Position numbers and translations under genes: made by a program. A stretch of DNA of 64,000 nucleotides from Enterococcus saigonensis (GTDB lineage: Bacteria > Bacillota > Bacilli > Lactobacillales > Enterococcaceae). Below the pieces are notes generated by a model. That model was given only the letters and a program-made list of their open reading frames with translations, ran no database searches and was not told the origin of the DNA. The stretch is from contig NZ_AP022822.1 in assembly GCF_011397115.1 (NCBI RefSeq), forward strand, positions 1,223,001 to 1,287,000, given 5' to 3'. Below, piece by piece: positions 1 through 7,267 of the stretch (its first letter is position 1; each line of letters begins with the position of its first letter).

Positions 1-2
1 AC

Positions 3-254
3 GGATCATTATCCGTCGCTTTTTTTAAAATAGAAGATACGATTCATATCATAATTCAAAATGATTGCGACTCCTCTATTATCCAATCAATTTCACTTCT
101 AGAAGAAGAAGGATTTTCAACAAAAGGTAAAAATCGTGGACTAGGCCTTTCTAATGTGAAGGCTCTTCTAAGAAATAGACCCTTTTTGCTTGAAACAAAT
201 ATTTCTGAAAACAAATTCACCCAAGAATTGATTGTTTTGCCTGAGAGGGGATAG
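3..254 (+). CDS. Sensor histidine kinase, AgrC/FsrC-like, C-terminal part only
   Basis: The reading frame is open from the window edge and ends at TAG 252-254, giving the last 83 residues of a GHKL ATPase domain. The glycine-rich G box is visible (KGKNRGLGLSNVK), followed by a strand-rich end as in AgrC-type peptide-sensing kinases (HATPase_c_5). It lies 6 bp upstream of a LytTR response regulator, the usual kinase-regulator order of agr/fsr/blp quorum-sensing systems. The sensor membrane domain and any AgrB/AgrD-like genes would lie left of the window, so the signal is unknown. Confidence 0.8.
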   Translation, partial: GSLSVAFFKIEDTIHIIIQNDCDSSIIQSISLLEEEGFSTKGKNRGLGLSNVKALLRNRPFLLETNISENKFTQELIVLPERG

Positions 255-260
255 CCAGTT

Positions 261-989
261 ATGTATGACATACTTATTTGTGAAGATGATAAAATCCAGC
301 TCAATCAAATAACAAAAATCATTACTAATCTAATCATGATTGAAGATTTTCCAATGAAGGTTATTTTATCTACAAATTCTCCTGAGGAAATTATTTCCCA
401 TATTATTAGCAATTTGGGCACAAACTTTATCTATTTTCTAGATATAGATTTAGACTCTTACATGAACGGTATTGAACTTGCTGAAAAAATTAGGGAGATA
501 GACTCATTAGGAAAAATTATTTTTATTACAGCTCACGAGGAGATGGCTCCCCTAACATTTAAGTACAAAGTAGAAGCTCTCGACTTCATCTCTAAATGCG
601 AAGGCATAGACTTATCTGGCAATATAGATACTGTTCTGACTACTATTTTAAAAAGAGACTCTTTGAATCTAGAAAAGAAAGAGCGATTAAGTATCTCAAT
701 AGGAAGTTCAAAAAAAATCTTCAAGAATGATGATGTACTTTTCTTTGAAACAACAGGAGAACCTCATCGCCTCTATCTTCAATCGAAAACTGGTAGACTA
801 GAATTCTATGGAAACCTAAAAGATATGGAGAAACACGGAGATCAGTTTTGGCGTGTTCACAAAACTTGTGTTGTTAATACGGATAATATTTTGGAGATGG
901 ATGAAAAAAGGCGGTTATTAACAATGCCAAATAACTTAATCTGCCCAATCAGTCGTGGGCAATTAAAAAAACTGAAACAGATTTTATGA
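261..989 (+). CDS. Response regulator, LytTR family (AgrA/FsrA/ComE-like)
   Basis: A 242-residue two-component regulator. The receiver domain (about 1-125) has the acidic pair E8-D9-D10, the probable phospho-acceptor D61 in FLDIDL, and K107-type switch context (FKYKVEALDFI). Residues about 140-240 form a LytTR DNA-binding domain (FYGNLKDMEKHGDQFWRVHK, then CPISRGQLKKLK). It follows the kinase by 6 bp and is presumably its cognate output. AgrA, FsrA and ComE share this architecture, so the exact system cannot be named. An intrinsic terminator follows. Confidence 0.88.
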   Translation: MYDILICEDDKIQLNQITKIITNLIMIEDFPMKVILSTNSPEEIISHIISNLGTNFIYFLDIDLDSYMNGIELAEKIREIDSLGKIIFITAHEEMAPLTFKYKVEALDFISKCEGIDLSGNIDTVLTTILKRDSLNLEKKERLSISIGSSKKIFKNDDVLFFETTGEPHRLYLQSKTGRLEFYGNLKDMEKHGDQFWRVHKTCVVNTDNILEMDEKRRLLTMPNNLICPISRGQLKKLKQIL

Positions 990-1036
990 TAATTACGAAT
1001 GACCATAATTATTGGATTCAACTCAACGACTGCATA

Positions 1037-1080
1037 AAAATATAGGGAGCAAATGTTAATGGCTCCCTATATTTTTTTCT
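1037..1080. terminator. Bidirectional intrinsic terminator
   Basis: A perfect 14-bp stem (1037-1050 with 1062-1075) with an A run on the left and a T run on the right. It sits between the response regulator and the convergent gene ending at 1079, so it can serve both. Confidence 0.85.
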
Positions 1081-1456
1081 ACTTTCCTAACAAAACAATC
1101 TTATCCGCCTTGTAATACATTGGATGTCCTGCCATGCTTGGTTGAAGATTCTCAAACCGGCATTTGACACTCTCACGCTTCATAATCTCGTCATTGTCAA
1201 TCGGATGATCTAAGTTGTTGACGGTGACTTGCGTTGCTTTTTTACGGAATTCTCCCTCTAGGATGGTCACCGAATATTTGTACCCTATAATCTCATCGGT
1301 ATAGAAGTTTCTTGGTTTGTTTTCGCGATCTAGAATGACCTGACCATTTTCATCAGTTCGGGTTTCGGTCGCAAATTTCGGAGTGACCTCATCTAGTTCA
1401 AAGGTTGGGCCAATGGCACCGAAATCAAAATCATTGATACTTAACATTTTTGGCAT
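1079..1456 (-). CDS. Element-encoded protein of unknown function, 125 aa
   Basis: Not recognised with certainty. The start ATG has a good ribosome site (AAAGAAAGGA). The protein is soluble, acidic in its first half, with a central DENGQVILDRENKP segment and a basic middle (GEFRKKATQVTV). It lies downstream of the Rep gene in the same direction, the position where Tn916-like and related elements carry small DUF961-type or accessory proteins, but I cannot assign that family. The DENG..ILDR..KP segment resembles one in the XRE repressor of the same element. Confidence 0.7.
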   Translation of the reverse strand: MPKMLSINDFDFGAIGPTFELDEVTPKFATETRTDENGQVILDRENKPRNFYTDEIIGYKYSVTILEGEFRKKATQVTVNNLDHPIDNDEIMKRESVKCRFENLQPSMAGHPMYYKADKIVLLGK

Positions 1457-1520
1457 CGTATATTCTTCCTTTCTTTGCTATACTTGTTTTAGAAAATTTT
1501 TTAACAGAGCGTTCGTTTAC

Positions 1521-2621
1521 TTATTGGGAAGTGATGGACGCTTTTTTGGTGCGTTCTTGAATAAGCGGAATCAAATCGGGACGTTGTTGCTCGCTGACGT
1601 ATTGAATCATGCGATCAGAAAGTTCGGGGGTCCATTCATAATTGGGTCGAATCTCTAACAAACTTGGGTCAATCCCGACACCCTCATGATGCAAGAAAAA
1701 GAGTGCCTGAGTTAATGCCATGGGTCCACCGTATTCATACCAGTTCAAGGAACGGTCAAAGCTACTCACTTGATATTGCCGGGTGATAGTGGGAACTAGA
1801 CTTGGTTTTAGGTAGTCCTGCCACCAACGACAGACCTGCTTTAAGGAGCCGTCGGTGTAAAAGGTAAGTTCCGTTTGTAGAAATCCTCGAATTAAGTTTG
1901 CGATACATTGATCTTGCGGTAAAAAAGCAATGGTTCGAAAGAGACTATCTGCCACGTCATTTCGTGTTTCGACTTCCAACCGAATTTGGGGAGCCCGAGC
2001 CAGAATTTCCTCTTGTTTCACTCCATCAAAATCTTTGGCCATTTCTTTGGCTTTGTCGTAGGCCCGAAACATACAAGCCGATCCTCGAACGCCGATACTA
2101 ACCGTTTTTGCCCGTTGTTTGGCATCAAACTCGCTGTCATGGAGTTGATAGCTTCGTCCTTTTGAAAGGAATTGCTTCCGTTTCAACTTATTGTGGAGTT
2201 GTTCTACCGTGAAGTAGGGCACTTCATTGTAATCATCTAAGGCTAAATCTAGCCGCTTGATTTCAAAGGTGAAGGCGGTTTGACTAGCATGCTCGTAAAA
2301 ACGGGTGGCGAGTTCTTGAAAGACATTCGCCTTGGGGTTATACGAAAGCAAGATCCATTCATAGGTGGTACAGGCTTGCCCGCTTAAGACAAGGGTTCCG
2401 CGTTCTTTGGCCTTTTCTGGCTGATGATAGGTGTAGTATTTGAGAAAACCACAGGTGTACACAATATCGTATTCTTCATGTTTTAAACTGCCTGCTTGAA
2501 TCGAGACGGATTCTAAACTGATTTTTAATAAGTCTTGAAAGACCGTCTGATAACTGACTTGATGCAAGACGGCTTGAAACCAGTCTACTTTTCCTAGCAC
2601 ATTCTGGGTACTTTTGGTCAT
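1521..2621 (-). CDS. Replication initiation factor / MobT-type relaxase (Rep_trans family)
   Basis: A 366-residue protein resembling the Rep_trans (PF02486) family, which includes pT181-like plasmid initiators and Tn916 Orf20/ICEBs1 NicK relaxases. Recognisable traits are the DWFQAVLHQV-like opening (KVDWFQAVLH), LALDDYNE carrying metal-binding acidic residues, and the GVRGSACMFRAYDKAKE segment with a conserved tyrosine and lysine typical of the nicking centre. The start at 2621 is set by AAAGGAGGTGACC just upstream; a longer frame to 2657 would include this site. In the cell it would nick the element's origin for mobilization or rolling-circle copying. Confidence 0.8.
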   Translation of the reverse strand: MTKSTQNVLGKVDWFQAVLHQVSYQTVFQDLLKISLESVSIQAGSLKHEEYDIVYTCGFLKYYTYHQPEKAKERGTLVLSGQACTTYEWILLSYNPKANVFQELATRFYEHASQTAFTFEIKRLDLALDDYNEVPYFTVEQLHNKLKRKQFLSKGRSYQLHDSEFDAKQRAKTVSIGVRGSACMFRAYDKAKEMAKDFDGVKQEEILARAPQIRLEVETRNDVADSLFRTIAFLPQDQCIANLIRGFLQTELTFYTDGSLKQVCRWWQDYLKPSLVPTITRQYQVSSFDRSLNWYEYGGPMALTQALFFLHHEGVGIDPSLLEIRPNYEWTPELSDRMIQYVSEQQRPDLIPLIQERTKKASITSQ

Positions 2622-2923
2622 TTGGTCACCTCCTTTAAAATTTGCGCTTGTTCGCAAATTATTTTTGTTGTGAAAAAGCTTGGTAGTATCGGCTTTTTTT
2701 GCATTTTTCCGGTAGTTATTAGCTATTATTTTTCTCTTTATAAGGTGCTATTAGAAAGGCACCTTATCTTAAGCCGGTATCTGGTGTTCGCAAAAGACCT
2801 GTGCGTTCCACGCGTCCGTAAGCCTCGCCTGCCGATTGGCTTTCAGCCATCGCAGACGAGGCAACGGCTGCGGCAACCACCCCAACCCGACACCGGCTCC
2901 TTTCCTTGGCCCCACACCTTTGT
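2622..2923 (-). other. Structured GC-rich intergenic region, candidate origin (oriT/dso)
   Basis: About 300 bp without a convincing gene between rep and the excisionase-like gene. It holds three inverted repeats: 2639-2646/2653-2660 (AATTTGCG arms, just upstream of the rep ribosome site), 2740-2748/2759-2767 (ATAAGGTGC arms), and an imperfect one at 2822-2862 with GCCTCG/CGAGGC outer arms. From about 2770 to 2920 it is strikingly GC-rich for this genome. Rep_trans proteins usually act on a structured origin near their own gene, so an origin role is inferred. I did not find the ACCCCCC...GGGGGGT motif of Tn916/ICEBs1 oriT. Confidence 0.45.
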
Positions 2924-3187
2924 TTAGTTTTGATAGGTTAATAACCATCTTCTCACCGCCTGAATGCTGTATAAAACCATACCTGAGTCCAATCGAATTT
3001 CTGGACAGCCCTGAAGAACCCATTCTTTCAATGTATTAACACTCACATCAAAATGCGCCGCACAATATTTTTGTTTGACGATATCCTGCTGGGTCTGTGT
3101 TTCTTCCAAGCGAGTTTCTAACAGGGCAAAGAATTGATTGGTCTGATCTTTTTGCCAATCCAGGAGCGCTTGTTCCAATACCGACAT
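2924..3187 (-). CDS. Small helix-turn-helix protein, excisionase-like
   Basis: An 87-residue protein. The C-terminal half (KYCAAHFDVSVNTLKEWVLQ, then VLYSIQAVRRWLL) looks like a MerR/excisionase-type winged HTH that reads a site and an adjacent strand; the N-terminal 40 residues are a predicted helix rich in Glu and Gln. Start chosen at 3187 because TAAGGAGGTG lies 6-8 nt upstream; the frame is open further to 3289. It is the first gene of the left-pointing operon under a strong promoter at 3261-3289. Likely role: excision or control of the element. Confidence 0.7.
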   Translation of the reverse strand: MSVLEQALLDWQKDQTNQFFALLETRLEETQTQQDIVKQKYCAAHFDVSVNTLKEWVLQGCPEIRLDSGMVLYSIQAVRRWLLTYQN

Positions 3188-3383
3188 TCTTTTCACCTCC
3201 TTACATTTTCTTTTTAAAACTAAAAGAACTATAAATAAATAAAATAGTATCTTTTCGTACACTCTACCGCGATCTAAAATAGATGTCAAGTATATTTTAA
3301 AAGTTTACTTGAAATACTATTTAGTTTATTTTTTACTTGAATTTTTTAGAGAAAGCGCTTATGATAGACCCGAGGTGAGGAAA
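3188..3383. promoter_or_regulatory. Divergent promoters with shared TACTTGA operators
   Basis: Leftward promoter: -35 TTGACA (3284-3289) and -10 TAGAGT (3261-3266), 17-bp spacer. Rightward promoter: -35 TTGAAT (3337-3342) and -10 TATGAT (3360-3365), 17-bp spacer. The heptamer TACTTGA occurs at 3286-3292 (inverted), 3306-3312 and 3334-3340; the outer two overlap the two -35 boxes. This is the expected layout of a lysogeny-type switch bound by the XRE protein encoded just to the right. Confidence 0.65.
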
Positions 3384-3905
3384 ATGATAGAAAACTTTGG
3401 CGGCAATGTCGCTCGTTTACGAAAAGAAATGGGACTTTCCCAAACGGAATTAGCAGAAAAGATTGGTGTACAAAAACAAACCATCTCCAATATAGAACGG
3501 GGAATTCGCTACCCGACCTTTGAGAGCTTAGAAAAATTTGCGACGGTCTTTCATGCGACACCGATTCAACTCTTTGGTTCACCAAAAGAGATTGCGGTCT
3601 CTGAAACAACGGTTATTCTTGATCGCATCGACGAGTACGATCAAAAAGTTCAAAACTTGTTTACTTTGGCGAAAATTTTGAATAGCCATACAGTGAAAGA
3701 AATAGACGAGGTAGCAGAAAAGCTAGCCTTTATTGAACGTTTCTTTACCCCGCAAATGCGTTTGGATGAAGACGGAAATCCGATTTTGGATCGTCATGGG
3801 AAACCAGAGATGAAACCAGTCTTCTTTGACAACTTACCGTTTGAAGAAATCGAGAAAACCGCAAAAGACTTAGCCTTCATTCAAGAAGCACAACAGAACC
3901 AGTAA
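3384..3905 (+). CDS. XRE-family transcriptional repressor of the element
   Basis: A 173-residue protein with an N-terminal Cro/CI helix-turn-helix (residues about 5-65: LRKEMGLSQTELAEKIGVQK, TISNIERGIRYP). The C-terminal half is acidic and probably a dimerization or sensing region; it has no RecA-cleavage or ImmA-type signature that I can see. Start at 3384 is supported by GAGGTGAGGAAA upstream; an in-frame upstream extension to 3309 would run through the promoter. It is divergent from the excisionase-rep operon and 50 bp upstream of the integrase, so it probably represses leftward genes and autoregulates. Confidence 0.82.
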   Translation: MIENFGGNVARLRKEMGLSQTELAEKIGVQKQTISNIERGIRYPTFESLEKFATVFHATPIQLFGSPKEIAVSETTVILDRIDEYDQKVQNLFTLAKILNSHTVKEIDEVAEKLAFIERFFTPQMRLDEDGNPILDRHGKPEMKPVFFDNLPFEEIEKTAKDLAFIQEAQQNQ

Positions 3906-3954
3906 CAAAAGTTCATTCCTTTCCTATGTGCCCCACACATGAGAAGGAGAAAAA

Positions 3955-5097
3955 ATGCCAACATACACACAGTATCAAAAAAGCAATGGAGCAAATTTAT
4001 GGAGAGTCACGGGATATCTTGGAGTAAATCCCGAGACAAAGAAGCAAGTTAACATTAATAAAGGAGGCTTTCTCACTCAGAAAGCTGCTAAAGCTTATTA
4101 TCGTCAAGTTTCGTATGACATTTTAAAAAATGGGTTTCAAAATCACAAAGATGCAACATTTAAGGAAATCTACGAATTATGGTTAGAAACATACGAACTC
4201 ACTGTAAAAGAATCGAGCTTTGTAAAACTTAAGCAAAAATTTGACACTCATATTTTGCCAACTTTTGGAGAGAAAGAAATCCAAAAGATCCAAGTATCTG
4301 ATGTTCAAAAGTTTGCCAATGCCATGCGAGAAAAGAACACTCAATTTAAGGAATATGTTTCAAACGTCTCACGAATTTTTGAATTTGCTATTAAGCAAGG
4401 CTATTTATCTGAAAATCCAGCAAAGAAGATTGTCATGCCGAGAAAGAAAAAGAACCTTCAAGAAAAGGAAATAAACTTTTATACCAAAGACGAGCTTAAA
4501 AAGTTATTGAAGTATGCAAGAAACAATGAACCTTTTCAAATCTATACATTCTTTTTCTTGCTTGCGAATACAGGTTGTAGACAAGGTGAGATTTTGGGTT
4601 TGCAATGGGATTGCATTAATTTTGAGGAAAAAGTACTTACCATAAAACAGACTTTGACTCGTGGGAAGAACAGAAGGCAATATCTTGAGGAACCAAAAAC
4701 TAAAAAGTCTAGAAGAAAAATCCCGTTAACTGATGAGACGATTTGTATCTTGAAAAAGTGGCGTCTAATTCAGAAAGAGGAGTGTCTAAAATTAGGTGTC
4801 AATATCTTTGATGGGAAACAGTTTATCTTTTGTGATGAAAAAGGTGAACCTATCCAACTATCACATCCGAGACTTTGGTTACACAGAATCTCAAAGCGTG
4901 CTGGAATTCCTAAACTAAGTCCTCACGCACTTCGACACACTTTCGCAACCATTCTAATTGGACAAGGTATTAATTTTAAAACCGTTTCAGAGCTGCTAGG
5001 GCACTCTAGTGTTTCAATGACGTTGGATACCTATGCAGGAGTTTATCAAGAAGAGAAAATAGATTCAATCAATCTCTTAGCGAACGCTCTAAGCTAA
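3955..5097 (+). CDS. int: Tyrosine recombinase integrase
   Basis: A 380-residue phage/ICE-type integrase. It has an N-terminal arm-binding domain (about 1-60), a SAM-like core-binding domain (about 65-165) and a catalytic domain (about 175-370). The catalytic residues are all present: R209 (NTGCRQGEI), H324 and R327 (SPHALRHTF), H350 (LLGHSS) and nucleophile Y360 (LDTYAGV). Ribosome site GAGAAGGAG precedes the ATG. The gene ends 205 bp from the tRNA-Gly 3' end, which points to that tRNA as the integration target. It looks functional. Confidence 0.93.
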   Translation: MPTYTQYQKSNGANLWRVTGYLGVNPETKKQVNINKGGFLTQKAAKAYYRQVSYDILKNGFQNHKDATFKEIYELWLETYELTVKESSFVKLKQKFDTHILPTFGEKEIQKIQVSDVQKFANAMREKNTQFKEYVSNVSRIFEFAIKQGYLSENPAKKIVMPRKKKNLQEKEINFYTKDELKKLLKYARNNEPFQIYTFFFLLANTGCRQGEILGLQWDCINFEEKVLTIKQTLTRGKNRRQYLEEPKTKKSRRKIPLTDETICILKKWRLIQKEECLKLGVNIFDGKQFIFCDEKGEPIQLSHPRLWLHRISKRAGIPKLSPHALRHTFATILIGQGINFKTVSELLGHSSVSMTLDTYAGVYQEEKIDSINLLANALS

Positions 5098-5098
5098 A

Positions 5099-5249
5099 TA
5101 GTTTAGAGTCTAGAAATAAAAAAAGGATTCAATCGTCTCAATCCTTGCTATACAAGCATTTGTTGAGATGACTGAATCCAAAAAGTAGTTTAGATAATAG
5201 TTTAGACGGGCTTGATATTTGCTGATATTCAATGATATTCAATGATATC
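5099..5249. repeat. Two families of direct repeats between int and tRNA-Gly
   Basis: TAGTTTAGA occurs three times (5099-5107, 5186-5194, 5198-5206), the first overlapping the end of int. TGATATT or TGATATC occurs four times starting at 5213, 5223, 5233 and 5243, exactly 10 bp apart. This is the position of integrase arm sites and excisionase sites in related elements; the helical phasing of the second set suits cooperative protein binding. Function is inferred. Confidence 0.6.
5118..5181 (-). terminator. Imperfect hairpin, probable leftward terminator
   Basis: Arms at 5125-5141 and 5163-5179 pair with two mismatches. A run of seven A precedes the left arm, so on the minus strand the hairpin is followed by a T run. 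It could stop leftward transcription entering int, or act as a processing or protein site. Confidence 0.5.
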
Positions 5250-5269
5250 AATAAATCAAGACAAAAAGA

Positions 5270-5295
5270 AAAAACCTTGATACATCAAGGTTTTT
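5270..5295 (-). terminator. Terminator of tRNA-Gly
   Basis: An inverted repeat AAAAACCTTGA with TCAAGGTTTTT sits 7 bp beyond the 3' end of the tRNA. It is nearly symmetric, so it may also end int transcription. Confidence 0.7.
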
Positions 5296-5301
5296 AGGCT
5301 A

Positions 5302-5372
5302 AGCGGGTGACGAGAATCGAACTCGCGACGGAAGCTTGGGAAGCTTCTGTTTTACCACTAAACTACACCCGC
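5302..5372 (-). tRNA. tRNA-Gly (anticodon CCC)
   Basis: The minus strand folds as a full cloverleaf: acceptor GCGGGTG pairing with CACCCGC, D arm with AGTGGTA, anticodon stem GAAGC/GCTTC around loop TTCCCAA (anticodon CCC), and a T arm with TTCGATT. The discriminator is T, as is common for tRNA-Gly. CCA is not encoded. Its 3' end faces the integrase gene, consistent with use as an attachment site that leaves the tRNA intact. Confidence 0.93.
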
Positions 5373-5384
5373 AAGACAAGAAAT

Positions 5385-5413
5385 AGTATATAGCTTTTTT
5401 TATTGTTGGGCAA
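5385..5413 (-). promoter_or_regulatory. Promoter of tRNA-Gly
   Basis: On the minus strand, -35 TTGCCC (5408-5413) and -10 TATACT (5385-5390) are separated by 17 bp and end 12 bp before the mature tRNA 5' end. Confidence 0.7.
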
Positions 5414-5556
5414 GCAATTTGTTGATAATTTTTGAAATTGTTTTGTTAAACTAAAATTGTTGCTGAATTCTATTGGGGATAGAAGCTTATTTTTACTAAA
5501 GTTCGAAATAATTATTACGAAAATCACGAAAGCTAGAATTATGCCACATTTTATAG

Positions 5557-5598
5557 TATAATTTCGGTTTGAGGAGTACGAGGTACTCCTTCATTTTT
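5557..5598 (+). promoter_or_regulatory. -10 box and 5' stem-loop in front of yqeG
   Basis: A perfect -10 TATAAT (5557-5562) lacks a clear -35. About 10 bp later an 8-bp stem AGGAGTAC/GTACTCCT (5572-5590, 3-nt loop) is followed by TCATTTTTT. The RNA would begin almost at this hairpin, so it may stabilise the 5' end or act as a weak attenuator. The rest of 5414-5556 shows nothing I can name. Confidence 0.5.
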
Positions 5599-5615
5599 TA
5601 AGTAAAGGAGCACCT

Positions 5616-6146
5616 ATGTTTCAGGAATATAAACCAACGTGGATGGTTTCGGCCATCTATCAAATTACACCGGAACAATTAAAAAAGCACGGCATTAAAG
5701 CTGTTTTAACTGACTTGGATAATACTTTAATCGCTTGGAATAATCCTAATGGGACAGAAGAGTTGCGTCGATGGTTAAAGCAAATGGATGCAGCGAAAAT
5801 TCCTGTTGTTGTGGTTTCTAACAATAATTATGAACGTATTGCAAAAGCACTAGAACCTTTTGGCCTGGATTTTGTTTCTCGAGCTTTAAAACCCTTTGCA
5901 AGAGGAATCAAAGCAGGATATGAAAAGTTGGGTATGAAAAAAGAAGATGTCGTCATGGTGGGTGATCAAATTATGACAGATATTCGAGGGGCCAACAGAG
6001 CGGGCGTTAAAAGTATTTTGGTGAAGCCGGTTGTGGCAACTGATGGATGGAATACTCGTATCAATCGCTTTTTTGAACGCAAAATCATGAAGTATTTACA
6101 AAAAAATAATCCGGATATGAAATGGCAAGGTGAACTAAATGACTGA
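5616..6146 (+). CDS. yqeG: YqeG family HAD-IIIA phosphatase
   Basis: A 176-residue HAD-superfamily protein. Motif I is LTDLDNTLIAWN (residues about 31-42), motif II is VVVSNNN, and motif III is MVGDQIMTDIRGAN. YqeG-family proteins are small phosphatases; the gene opens the conserved yqeG-yqeH block linked to ribosome assembly. It overlaps yqeH by 8 bp. Ribosome site AAAGGAG precedes the ATG. Confidence 0.93.
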   Translation: MFQEYKPTWMVSAIYQITPEQLKKHGIKAVLTDLDNTLIAWNNPNGTEELRRWLKQMDAAKIPVVVVSNNNYERIAKALEPFGLDFVSRALKPFARGIKAGYEKLGMKKEDVVMVGDQIMTDIRGANRAGVKSILVKPVVATDGWNTRINRFFERKIMKYLQKNNPDMKWQGELND

Positions 6147-7254
6147 AACTGAAATAATTTATTGTATTGGCTGTGGTGCCGAAATCCAAACACAACGTCC
6201 GGGTGAGTTAGGCTATACCCCACAATCAGCTTTGGATAAAGGGCTTGAAACGGGTGAAGTATATTGTCAACGTTGTTTTCGTCTGCGACACTACAATGAG
6301 ATTCAACCAGTCGCTTTAACTGATGATGATTTTTTACGTTTGTTAAATGAATTAGGACAAAAAGACGCCTTGATTGTAAATGTAGTTGATATTTTTGATT
6401 TTAATGGCTCACTTATCCCAGGACTACATCGTTTTGTGGGGGATAATCCGGTTTTAATGGTGGGAAATAAAGTCGATATTTTACCTAAATCATTAAAAAG
6501 AGGAAAAATGACACAGTGGATGCGGGAAAGAGCGCACGAAATGGGTCTGCGTCCAGTTGATGTCTTGTTAACGAGTGCAAAGAAACCACAAGAGATGACA
6601 GAGTTATTAGCGGCAATCGAAAAATATCGTGAAGGACGGGATGTTTATGTTGTCGGTGTGACGAATGTCGGGAAATCAACTTTAATCAATCAAATTATTA
6701 AGCAAACTGCTGGCGTCAAAGATTTGATTACAACCTCGCGCTTTCCTGGTACAACTTTGGACAAAATCGAAATTCCATTAGAAGATGGCCACTTTTTGAT
6801 TGATACACCAGGGATTATTCACCGGGAGCAGATGGCGCATTATTTAGGAGTGCAAGATCTAAAAATCGTTGCACCTCAAAAAGAAGTTAAACCTAAAGTT
6901 TATCAACTAAATCCCGAGCAAACTCTCTTTTTGGGTGGGTTGGCACGTTTTGATTTTATTCAAGGAAAACGTAGCTCATTTGTCACTTATGTTTCAAATG
7001 ATGTAGAAATTCACCGGACTAAATTGGCAAATGCTGATGCTTTTTATGAAAAACATGTGGGGGGCTTGTTACAACCGCCACGTCAAGATGAAGTAACAGA
7101 TTTTCCACCTTTACAGCGTTTTGAATTTTCAATTAAAGAAAAAACAGATATTGTCTTTGCGGGATTGGGCTGGATTACAATTACTAATCCATGTGTTATC
7201 GCTGGCTGGGCGCCTAAGGGTGTTGCGGTCTTAACCAGAAAAGCATTGATTTAG
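6139..7254 (+). CDS. yqeH: Ribosome biogenesis GTPase YqeH
   Basis: A 371-residue circularly permuted GTPase. An N-terminal zinc finger is visible (CIGCGAEIQ ... CQRCFRLRHY). G motifs appear in permuted order: G4 NKVD (about 114), then G1 GVTNVGKST (about 178) and G3 DTPG (about 228). The C-terminal domain binds RNA. YqeH acts in assembly of the 30S subunit. The start overlaps the end of yqeG, implying translational coupling. Confidence 0.95.
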   Translation: MTETEIIYCIGCGAEIQTQRPGELGYTPQSALDKGLETGEVYCQRCFRLRHYNEIQPVALTDDDFLRLLNELGQKDALIVNVVDIFDFNGSLIPGLHRFVGDNPVLMVGNKVDILPKSLKRGKMTQWMRERAHEMGLRPVDVLLTSAKKPQEMTELLAAIEKYREGRDVYVVGVTNVGKSTLINQIIKQTAGVKDLITTSRFPGTTLDKIEIPLEDGHFLIDTPGIIHREQMAHYLGVQDLKIVAPQKEVKPKVYQLNPEQTLFLGGLARFDFIQGKRSSFVTYVSNDVEIHRTKLANADAFYEKHVGGLLQPPRQDEVTDFPPLQRFEFSIKEKTDIVFAGLGWITITNPCVIAGWAPKGVAVLTRKALI

Positions 7255-7267
7255 AAAGAAGGCTACT

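Larger units (their letters stand above)
1079..5301. mobile_element. Compact integrative (mobilizable) element next to tRNA-Gly
   Basis: Five genes form one unit: a left-pointing block (HTH/excisionase-like, Rep_trans initiator, 125-aa protein) and a right-pointing block (XRE repressor, tyrosine integrase), separated by a divergent promoter region. The integrase faces the 3' end of a tRNA-Gly at 5302, a standard attachment target. There is no FtsK/TcpA coupling protein and no type IV secretion gene, which fits an element mobilized by a helper. The left-pointing genes and the segment 2770-2920 look richer in G+C than their surroundings. The left boundary is inferred: no copy of the tRNA 3' end was found within 1-1080, so the real end may lie outside the window. 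Confidence 0.65.

Noticed and set aside
990..1036. Candidate left attachment repeat of the element
   Set aside because: Only short chance matches to the tRNA-Gly 3' end or to the right-end hairpin were found (for example TTGGATTCA); no repeat long enough for att.
2769..2948. Possible 59-aa minus-strand ORF starting MVINLSKLNK with GGCGGTGAG upstream
   Set aside because: It runs through the GC-rich palindromic block and its start overlaps the excisionase-like gene; composition (Pro/Arg/Leu/Trp-rich) looks like translated structured DNA rather than protein. Left out as a gene.
3349..3363. Catabolite-response-like sequence GAAAGCGCTTATGA over the rightward -10
   Set aside because: It departs from the cre consensus in its right half and lies within a promoter already explained by the XRE operators.
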